A stretch of 64,000 nucleotides of DNA, taken from Phymorhynchus buccinoides (lineage: Eukaryota; Mollusca; Gastropoda; Neogastropoda; Raphitomidae). A program made the position numbers and the translations under genes. Where the stretch lies: the NCBI GenBank assembly GCA_017654935.2, contig CM065690.1, forward strand, positions 34,460,837 through 34,524,836. The letters run 5' to 3'. A model generated the notes under the pieces. The model had not been told where the DNA came from. It saw nothing but the letters and a program-made list of their open reading frames with translations, and ran no database searches. Each line of letters opens with the position of its first letter. Positions within the stretch are counted from its first letter, which is position 1. Of the stretch, positions 39,528 through 64,000 are shown piece after piece.

Positions 39528-41018
39528 AAAAGTTATGTTGACTTCAAGAAAGCTTTTGATTCTGTCCAACATCAGAATCTTTTACAATGCATTAAAAACA
39601 ATGGTGTGAAAGGTAAGTTTCTTGCTTCTCTCAGAGCAATGTATTCTTCCTTATTAGCATGCGTCCGTGTAAATAATGAGCTTACAGATTTGTTTGAAAC
39701 TCCTGTTGGAGTTAGACAAGGGTGTGTATTAAGTCCAACTTTATTTTCACTCTTCATTAACCAATTAGCAAACCATACTAATAGAGATGGAAAACACGGA
39801 GTTCAGTTATTTCCAGATATTATGGAATTGTTCATTTTACTTTTTGCAGACGATATTGCATTGTTATCTACCACACCTAGTGGACTCCAGAATCAAATAA
39901 ATATATTAATGATTTGTTGTGATAGAATGAAGCTTAATGTAAATATAGATAAAACAAAAGTTATGGTGTTTAGGAAAGGGGGTTTCTTGGGAAAAAATGA
40001 AAAATGGTTTTACAATGGAAATATGTTAGAAGTTGTAGGCAACTATTGTTATTTAGGATATAACTTTACTACAATGAACAGTGTCAAGAAAGGTACATCA
40101 CATTTAGCAACTAAAGGGAAGAAAGCAGTTTTTCAACTTTGTAAAGTTTTTCAAAAGTGTCAGGAATTGACAGCATCTACTTTTTTCAAAATCTTTGACT
40201 CCAAAATTCAACCAATATTGTTGCATTCTTCTGAGATTTGGGGGTTGAACAAATTGGAACATTTAGAAAGAATTCATATGATTGCATGTAAGCGTTTTTT
40301 GGGTGTTCCTGGAAGAACACCAAATAAAATGGTGTACGGAGATCTTGCCAGATATCCATTGTATGTAAATTCATATGTGGCCGCTGTAAGGTATTGGTTT
40401 AAGTTATTACAAATGGATAGCAAAATGATACCCCATAAAGCTTATAAAATGTTATTGGAAATGGATTCATCTGGTAAAGAATGTTGGGTTTCAAAAATTA
40501 GAGAAATCTTGTGTTTTAGTGGTTTCAATATTGTTTGGTTGCAACAAAATGTTGGAAATGTTAAAGCATTTGTATGTATATTCAGGCAAAGGTTAATTGA
40601 TATGTTCATACAAGAGTGGTCTGGAACCATTAGAGATCGAGATCGATACACATCTTACAGAACATTTAAAACAATATTCGAAAAAGAAAAATATGTAATA
40701 GATATGGAAATGTATACTTTTCGTGTTGCAATTTCACAAGTAAGATTCAATGTTCTTCCTTTAAATAACAATCTACATCGTTACAGTACATTAGAACACA
40801 CAAAGTCTTGTCCATTCTGCAGAACTAAAATTGAAAATGAACAACATTTCCTTTTTGAATGTCCAGCCTATAATGACCTTAGACAGAAGTTTCTCCAAGA
40901 ATCAGCTAGACTTCCAACTCACATTCTACTTAAAGCAACCAGTTCATTCCATATGCATAACTTATCCAGGTATGTATTTCATGCTGTCAACAGACGGATG
41001 AGAATATTTCTGAAGTAG
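39528..41018 (+). CDS. LINE reverse transcriptase, C-terminal two thirds (5'-truncated)
   Basis: Open frame from YVDFKKAFDS (first catalytic aspartate) through GVRQGCVLSPTLFSLF, the FADDIALLS box, KTKVMVFRKGGFL, SSEIWGLNKLEHLE, RFLGVPGRTPNKM and a zinc-knuckle-like CPFCRTKIENEQHFLFEC to a stop at 41018. The fingers region and any endonuclease are absent, and no ATG begins the frame, so it is not a working gene. The protein would copy LINE RNA at a nicked target. It aligns with element 1 along its length. Confidence 0.9.
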   Translation, partial: KSYVDFKKAFDSVQHQNLLQCIKNNGVKGKFLASLRAMYSSLLACVRVNNELTDLFETPVGVRQGCVLSPTLFSLFINQLANHTNRDGKHGVQLFPDIMELFILLFADDIALLSTTPSGLQNQINILMICCDRMKLNVNIDKTKVMVFRKGGFLGKNEKWFYNGNMLEVVGNYCYLGYNFTTMNSVKKGTSHLATKGKKAVFQLCKVFQKCQELTASTFFKIFDSKIQPILLHSSEIWGLNKLEHLERIHMIACKRFLGVPGRTPNKMVYGDLARYPLYVNSYVAAVRYWFKLLQMDSKMIPHKAYKMLLEMDSSGKECWVSKIREILCFSGFNIVWLQQNVGNVKAFVCIFRQRLIDMFIQEWSGTIRDRDRYTSYRTFKTIFEKEKYVIDMEMYTFRVAISQVRFNVLPLNNNLHRYSTLEHTKSCPFCRTKIENEQHFLFECPAYNDLRQKFLQESARLPTHILLKATSSFHMHNLSRYVFHAVNRRMRIFLK

Positions 41019-41134
41019 TTCTAGTTAAATTAGTTTGTGCTTCTACAAATGGTGTATAATTGTAATCCAAGGGTATGTCATAATATAAAATTATTATAAA
41101 CTAAAAAATAAAAAAATAATAAAAAATAAAAAAA
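39537..41134 (+). mobile_element. 5'-truncated LINE, element 2, inserted in gene A 3' UTR
   Basis: Flanked by AAAAGTTAT on both sides (39528-39536 and 41132-41140). The second copy follows an A-rich tail made of AATAAAA blocks. Starts within the reverse-transcriptase catalytic block. Same family as element 1 at 6031, but its frame is intact, so it is younger. Confidence 0.88.
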
Positions 41135-41140
41135 AGTTAT

Positions 41141-41274
41141 TTCTGCCTACGAACATGGCCATGCACATTTTGTATATTATGGAGAAGCTTTAAATTGAAG
41201 GCGGGGTGGTTGTGGTGATAAAATTTGCTGTTAAAATATATTGATTTTGAATATGGGTAGGGTTTTGTTCCCGT
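41141..41274. other. Probable continuation of gene A 3' UTR or flank
   Basis: Resumes after the LINE's target duplication. Contains no frame of note. Confidence 0.4.
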
Positions 41275-41700
41275 GTGTTTTTGTTTGTGGCTCAAGCCAC
41301 AAACCTATAACTCACTTTGTCGGTCGGTCGGTCGGTCGGTCGGTCTGTCGGTCTGTCGTTCCAAAATTGTCGCACATTTTGACAAAATTGTCGCACTTCA
41401 AATCGAGACTACACTTCTGGCCGCTCTTTAAAATGAAGTATTTTAAAAGCGTACAAAATAATAAACATATGTAATACAGACACTACAACAGACACGACGA
41501 GTATGCTGCTTCTTTCGATGAGTATAAGTAGGATACATAGTTTTAAATGTTTTCCAAAAGATATAAAAAGTTACGAAATGGTGCAGAGATAACATTCTGG
41601 TTTACAGATTAAAATTATTGAAAATCCAGGGTAGGTAACTCATGATTGGAGTGGTAAAAATAGACCGCGTGCCACAAACTATTGCGATTTCGCGCTTGTT
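41275..41700 (+). mobile_element. Dispersed repeat family R1, longest uninterrupted copy
   Basis: Runs from TTTGTTTGTGGCTCAAGCCA through tandem GTCGGTCG and AAATTGTCGCACTTCAAAT to ACTATTGCGATTTCGCGCTT. Serves as reference for the inverted copy at 16679-17236, from which the U2-headed insertion there is recognised. Confidence 0.8.
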
Positions 41701-41860
41701 TTCTTTTACTGTTTTCTTTTCCGGTGCGGGTTGAATTTATAATATATGTGTTGTGACTTTTTAAAAAAATGCTTGGTTGTTTTTTTCCTCTGATGGGATG
41801 ATCAAAAGAAATATGTGCACATCTAATTAAAGGTGTTTACACAAACGTGCGTGCGCACAT

Positions 41861-41898
<38 letters not shown>

Positions 41899-42719
41899 GC
41901 GCGCACGCATGCACGCGCGCGCGCGCATGTACACACATTTACACGACCTCTTTATTCATTGATATAATTACGGTCAAGAGAATCACATTTTTATTCAATC
42001 ATATTTATTGTGCATTTGTATCAATGTGAATGCGCAAGTTCGCGCGCATGTGTATGACGGATGCTGTAAAGCTAACTGTTTACAATACAGTTTTAAACTG
42101 ATAATCACTGTATGAGTACAGAAAAATGATAACGATTTCCCTAAACTATTTCAGTATTTGCACACAACGCGCTGTAGGGATTGTTTGCAACACAGTATTA
42201 TTTTATATCTTTGATATTCCTATAAACACACACAAAGCTGAAAGTTGAGGGGGTGGGGAAGGCAAACACCAGTAGCTTTGTTCATCGAACCAGAGAAGGT
42301 GGCCTTGGAAATCCATGATTATGTCAAATTTGACAACAATTTAGTATGTTCCTTTTTGCAGATGACGCACCCTTAGCTATGTCCTTGAAATAAAGTGTTT
42401 GTTCCAGCTGATGGCTATTGTAAAATGATATTGTTTAATAATGTGGGTGGATTTGTTTTTAACCACAGCAATCTTTGTTCCTGTAGCCTAGGGGGGAATC
42501 CATTTCACCAAACGCGTCTCAGAAGCATGACAGAAATGCATGGACAATCTAAACATATCGTGGAGATAATTATTTTCTTTTGGATATTTTTTACAGTACA
42601 AATGTGTAGATGTTTCATGTTGATACATTTGAAAAATACATTATTTGAACTGACATTCATCTATTACTTTTTTGTTCAGTGAGTGTGTGCGTAGTGCGTG
42701 TGCGCGCGCGTGTGTATGC

Positions 42720-42753
<34 letters not shown>

Positions 42754-43268
42754 CTCAAAGAATCATTTCAGTCTTTCGCAGTCTCGGTTATGCACTGAAT
42801 ATAAAAAAAAGTACGCCAAATGTCAAATCAAAGTAACCAATTTCGATCTGCAAAGATGCTGACTGATTTTCATCCTTTCACCCAAGAAACAGTTTGACTT
42901 TGAAAGGCCACAGAGAACAAAGTACAGATGCGTTGCTAATTGTTTCACTAATAATAAGTAAAACAATCTCTTCTCTTTCAGTTTTGCATACATTTTGTCA
43001 CTTGTTGCTTTATGTGCTTTCAATAATGAACGTAACCTACTCATACCTGAATCGCCTTTGGGCGCCATTTTCCATGCTGCACATAGGCTTTTGTTACTCC
43101 AAATTGTATTGTACGTCATTTGTGAGCTAAACCACATTGTTGTTTTGGTTATTTGACCAGGATGGCTCTCTACAACATGTCCTCAAATGTTCGGTCACTT
43201 TGAGACCTGTAGATCGTGCTGGCTAGTCTTTACAGACAATACTACCCGCGTTGTTGCATGCCAGCTCT
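41701..43268. other. Intergenic region between genes A and B, with CA/TG tracts
   Basis: CA-rich at 41857-41935 and TG-rich at 42683-42752. The rest is unassigned AT-rich sequence with no recognisable gene. Confidence 0.5.
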
Positions 43269-43480
43269 ACAGAGTGGCACAGTGGTAGCGCGTTCGCTTC
43301 GTGTCAAGTAAACCCGAGTTCGAACCTGGGTACAGGGGATTTTTTCCTCTCATTCTACACTAGGCCTTAACGGTCTGAACGTGATGAGACGATAAACCGA
43401 GGTCCCGTGTGCCGATGCACTTAGCTTACGATAAACCCAGTGGCAACGAAAAAGTTGTCATTTGGTAAAAATTTACCCCG

Positions 43481-43526
<46 letters not shown>

Positions 43527-43672
43527 ATCAGTGACAAAAATCGCATGCAAAAAAACAAAATAAATTTGGGTGGCGCGCCTCTGGCTGCGACGCGCTCTCC
43601 AGGTGGGAGCAACCCGAATTTCACAGAGACGCCTCTGTGACTATAAAGTACCTAATACTAATACTAATACTT
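43269..43672 (+). mobile_element. tRNA-derived SINE, + copy
   Basis: Head with a polymerase III A box TGGCACAGTGG (43275) and B box GTTCGAACC (43318). Then a body with AAACCGAGGTCCCGTGTGCC and CCCAGTGGCAACGAAAAAGT, a run of about 46 C, and a tail of CTAATA repeats. A second copy in reverse orientation is at 55297-55665. Non-coding; spread by another element's reverse transcriptase. Confidence 0.85.
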
Positions 43673-44064
43673 GCAAGTGTAATGGGTTATTGAGCACTTG
43701 GAAGAACCTGTTAAACGCAGTATCATTGGCTGACTTTCTCGCTTTGTCGTTCCAAAATGAGCAATGAAAGCTGACCATAACTGCCTTGCCTGAACGCAGC
43801 CCACTCTCTGCAACCTCTGTACCTCTGTATTTGTTACTGGTTTTGATATGATGGGAGAGCAGCCATAACCATGTGCGTCAAACTTGATTTTCTTTTTTAC
43901 AAATGGTACCCTAACATTTGTGTGGGCGTTACCCGCAACGTATTTTACAAGTAAACAAAGTGAAATTATGCATACAGGTCGGAGACTAAATTTGTATTGA
44001 TTTACCACATATCTGCCAATCATCCAGATAAATATTTTGCCTTGTTTCACAAAAGAATACTTAA
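43673..44064. other. Unassigned intergenic sequence
   Basis: No gene or repeat recognised. Confidence 0.4.
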
Positions 44065-44072
44065 CTTTTGGG

Positions 44073-44498
44073 TAGAGTTGAGAACCGGTTCAAAAATCCG
44101 AACCGGTTTTAAACCGGTTTTCCCTATGCGTACCGGTTTTATTGAACCGGTTTTTAACCAGTGCTCGCATCACTAGTTTCACCAATGCAAACGCACGCGC
44201 ACACATACACACACACACACAATAAATAAACGTATGACACACACACACTCAACTCGACACTCATTCAAAGTCAAAGTCATACACCACCACACAACTAGAA
44301 ACAGCTACTTTTGGTTTACAAACACCCAATCTGCGCTGAGAATCAGTGTTGTTTTTCGAAAAGAATGCGTTATTCTAAGAAAAACTTACTTTCAGTTTGC
44401 AGTTAAAAAACCGGTTAACAGCAACTCGAACCGGTTTTTCGAACCGCGAACGGTTAGCACCGGTTTTTCGGTTCAAACCGGTTTTCCCCCCACCTCTA
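44073..44498. mobile_element. hAT-like MITE rich in AACCGGTT
   Basis: Ends TAGAG...CTCTA, flanked by CTTTTGGG (44065-44072) and CTTTTGGC (44499-44506), an 8-bp target duplication with one mismatch, as hAT elements make. Both ends carry several AACCGGTT blocks in inverted arrangement. The middle has a CA tract and no coding capacity. Confidence 0.7.
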
Positions 44499-44574
44499 CT
44501 TTTGGCTCTTGTCTAGAAGTGGAGATAAACACTATATTCGTGGCTGCTTGTAGATGTGCAGAGTTGTTGCCCTT

Positions 44575-45377
44575 TTTTTCACACATCCAAACACACACAT
44601 ACACATACACGCGTGCGTTTGCACGCGCGCACACACACGCGCGCAGAGTGAAAGACACACAGATACACGCACCCATATACACACATGCACACGCACGCGT
44701 GCGTGCGCTGTGGGAAATGCAAACACGCGCGTTCGTCTTTGCGTACTGAAAGAGAGGAAGGGGGAGAGACGCACACACAGGCACATACGGACGCATGCAC
44801 GTACACACATACATACACACGCGCGCGCACACGCACACACACACACACACAGAGTGGGCAAAGTCAACTGTCAAAACAGATTCATGGTGCAAGATCCCGG
44901 AGACTTGAAACGGAACTAAACTGTAAGAAAACAACACATATTGATAAACCTTAAAGCTTATGTCCAGATATTTCAGATTTTTCCGTCAAGTGTTTAGGTC
45001 CGGTTTGAGTGAACGGCCTCTTAGTTCTTACACCACTAATGTAATGCTTACGGATGTTCTCCACCAATCGGAGACAAGTAAACGATGGTAGGCTACTACC
45101 CTAAGTCGTTAACCTCCCCCTTCTTATTCAACGCCCAGTATGTTTTTCCGTCTTTATCAGTGAAAGCGACCAATGAAATGGAAGCATAGGAAAGGTGTAT
45201 TACGCTGTCACCTTCTCGATCACTGTCACTCCTGCTCACAGACACAGACCCAAAATATTTGGAGAGATGAGGTGGCGTAATTGGTAGATGGTAGATCATG
45301 GCGAGCTTTTGACGTGTGTTTGTGTGTGTGCGTGTGCGTGTGCGCGCGTGCGTGCGTGTGTGCGTGCATGTGTGTGT

Positions 45378-45418
<41 letters not shown>

Positions 45419-45620
45419 GTGTGTGTGTGCGTGCGTGCGCGTGTGCGTGTATGTGTGCGTGTGTCTGACCCTGTCTCTGTCAGTAAATGTGTCTTTGTGT
45501 GTGCGCGCGCGCGCTTCCGTGCACGTGAGTACGAACGCGCCGTGTGTACCTGCTGCGTGGTAGTGTTTATTCCTTCAAACCTTGTGTCCCCCCCACCCCC
45601 CCTCGCAATTTAACCCAGTG
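44575..45620. repeat. CA/TG microsatellites with short unique sequence
   Basis: CA- and CGCG-rich runs at 44580-44850 and TG-rich runs at 45310-45530. The sequence between them has no recognisable gene. Confidence 0.75.
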
Positions 45621-46590
45621 ATTATCTTTTACTGTGTGCCTTCAAAAAAACTGAATATACAAAGTGTTTGCAGTCCACAGCTGACTGAAGCCGGTTTATT
45701 TACTCCCACCCTTTCACCTACACTACATCTAGGGATCATTGTGAATGCACTCACTGGCTCTGTTACCATACTTAACACTTCCAGGTAGAAAGTAAGAACG
45801 TTCATGTTACCCTCAAAATCATACATCTGTATTGTTAAAAAAATCGGGACTTTCCTGGTGTTGCACTGCCTCCGGGCATTGCCTCCAGTATCGTTCCCAC
45901 CATCTTTATCTCTATAAATGTCCCATATGTGTCTGTTCCAGACCGGAGGACGTTAAATGAATTTTCATTCAGTAAGAAAGTTGGCTTAATTCTTTGCAAG
46001 GTTAGTAGGCTGCGAAGTAATCACTCTTTGTAACATTTTGGCTTTTGGGTGCCATTTGACTCCAATGTATTCTTCTTACCTTTCGTTGACATTAGCCTGA
46101 ACAAAAACAACCGGGTCCAACAGTAAAGGGAGAGCTGTACAGTGGCCTTCTACAGCTATGGTTGGTACCCACGTGTCGTCATATCCGGCCACAAGGAGCG
46201 CCATATTATTGGGAGACCGCCATCTTAGTCAGTAACTTTGTTTGAAAAATGCCAGATCGATGCTGCGTATTTGGCTGTTCCAATTCGAAACTTATCTAAA
46301 CTGTATTTATAACATCTGGATGTTTTCTTTACACATTTAGATAACATTTTCACTTTGTTTACACACAAATAAGGACTAAGATGGCGACACTTCCGTTGGA
46401 AGGGTCGAGATGCGCACGCAGGTGGGGGGGGGAGCCATTGGAATTCGAGGGATAGGTTAGTGTTTCGTAAAAGACTACGACTCCCAAACCAGGAGGCATT
46501 TTGCCCTGGCTCCTAGTGCTGCATCCGAGGGGGTTAGTTGGTGGTAGTGGACTTTCCCCAACGCCAGCTGTCCTCAAATTCTCTTTGGCC
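45621..46590. other. Unassigned intergenic sequence
   Basis: No gene is seen. A CGGAGGACGTTAAATGAATTTT phrase at about 45954 resembles the common ending of some retroelements, but this is weak. Confidence 0.35.
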
Positions 46591-46599
46591 GAGAGAGTG

Positions 46600-46691
46600 G
46601 GGGGGGGGGGGGGGGGGGGGGTACGCTGAGCAAAGCCTCTCCGCTATGAACCAATTCCAAACCGGCTCTCCAGGACAGCAGTTACCTCATC

Positions 46692-46753
<62 letters not shown>

Positions 46754-46762
46754 CGCGCGTTG
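46600..46762. repeat. Poly-G and (TG)n
   Basis: A G run of about 20 at 46600-46621 and a TG run at 46695-46760 ending in CGCG. Confidence 0.9.
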
Positions 46763-46946
46763 TAAGCACATGCGTGAGTGTCAGCGAGAGAGACAGAACG
46801 AACGAACGATCCGAATGAAACTTTATTTACCCAGGGGAACGAGGCAAGCATTACAAAGCTTTTATTACACTCAGCCATGCTGCAAATACAACCCCAAAAA
46901 ACAGAGAAAGACTGAGACAGATATACAGACACAGAGAAAGATTTTT

Positions 46947-47008
46947 ACAAGCGCGGATTCGCAATCGTTTGTAGCGTAGGTTTGTGGCTTGTGCCACAAA
47001 CAAAAAAA
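46947..47008 (-). mobile_element. Dispersed repeat family R1, minimal copy
   Basis: Only the two ends of the element remain, joined: ACAAGCGCGGATTCGCAATC directly followed by TAGGTTTGTGGCTTGTGCCA. An internal-deletion derivative. Confidence 0.7.
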
Positions 47009-47160
47009 TAGAGCAACAGACAGGCTGACTGACTGACAACCAGACACAGGCAAACAGAAAGACTGATACCCAGACAGCGACATTAAAAGAAATAATCAAG
47101 ATGGGACAGTATGGCTTGAATGGGCAACCAAGCATAGCCTGCAACAGCACCTATCTCCGA

Positions 47161-47423
47161 ACTTTAACAAGAAGAGGTCGAAGAAACTAAATGTACAACC
47201 AAGAACAGGTTGGGAAGCGGACACGGCAATTTGTCACAAAACACACGCACCACTCACACTGTGGGACACACATAAAAACCCTACAGTTCCTGGACTGGTT
47301 CAGACATCTTGGTCAGCAGACGACAGGCCCGCTACTACGCAGACGAGTTGAGAGCAGATTTTTCCATTTTCTTTTTCATTTCGATTGATATTCTTTCAGA
47401 AGAGAACAAATACCCAAATAATC
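47161..47423 (+). promoter_or_regulatory. Gene B promoter and 5' UTR
   Basis: Aligned counterpart of 25863-26136, with the same ordered blocks. The TATA-like CATAAAA is at 47271-47277, followed by CTACAGTTCCTGG and a GGTTCA block near 47298. The two genes are therefore probably expressed in similar tissues, by inference. Confidence 0.7.
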
Positions 47424-63664
<16,241 letters not shown>

Positions 63665-63689
63665 GTAAGCTCCCTTGTTCTGTTTATGT

Positions 63690-63791
<102 letters not shown>

Positions 63792-64000
63792 GTGGCCAAA
63801 GCTACTGGAAAAAAGGTGACATCAGACTACTATCCACTTCATCCGGGAATCATGTCCTTAGTTTGGCCTCCTGGCGCCCTGCGAGATGAGTGTAAGGAAT
63901 TCAGAGCTTGAATATGTCTTTCTTAGGCCTATGGAAGTGAAGGGTAGTTTCTTTGAAGACCCTGTATAATCCAGCACTCCCCAGTGTGTGTGTTTGTGTG

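Noticed and set aside
43269..43340. Functional tRNA gene
   Set aside because: A and B boxes are present but the body continues as a SINE, and a second copy exists in reverse orientation.

Overview
The window looks like nuclear DNA of a mollusc, probably a gastropod. This is inferred from long introns with GT-AG junctions, two genes built from repeated cysteine-rich modules and WAP domains, an intronless chemoreceptor-like GPCR, several LINE fragments, tRNA-type SINEs, many foldback elements, and very heavy (CT)n, (GA)n and (CA)n microsatellite load. There is one assembly gap (3501-4000). No species call can be proven from the sequence alone.

Layout. 1-9.2 kb: a segmental duplication (about 328-3359 and 4605-9190) whose second copy received a 5'-truncated LINE inside a (CT)n tract. 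9.2-16.2 kb: a tandem array of LINE 3' ends (three long units and one short), ending in an inverted segment. 16.2-19.8 kb: small transposable elements, one carrying an insertion whose head is the 5' end of U2 snRNA. 19.8-21.0 kb: the intronless GPCR (complete, + strand), followed by about 500 bp of degenerate repeats of its own last coding bases. 21.5-25.8 kb: foldback and microsatellite DNA.

26.1-39.5 kb: gene A, a secreted protein made of six-cysteine mini-modules, apparently decaying. It has a chimeric exon 2, a remnant half exon, and a terminal exon that does not join in frame. Its large introns hold LINE fragments and satellite-like repeats rich in AAGGTCA. A LINE has inserted about 40 bp after its stop codon. 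41-47 kb: SINE, hAT-like MITE and microsatellites.

47.4 kb to past the window end: gene B, a paralogue with a matching promoter and signal-peptide exon. It has twelve usable exons here, encoding at least 463 residues with four WAP domains alternating with the same mini-modules. One further exon copy has a stop codon and no donor, and a tandem of partial WAP exons follows exon 4.

Genes A and B together form a tandem family of secreted, disulfide-rich, probably antiprotease, antimicrobial or shell-matrix proteins. It appears to evolve by exon duplication, deletion and fusion, and this is the most interesting system in the window. Most other long open frames are microsatellite translations and were not annotated.
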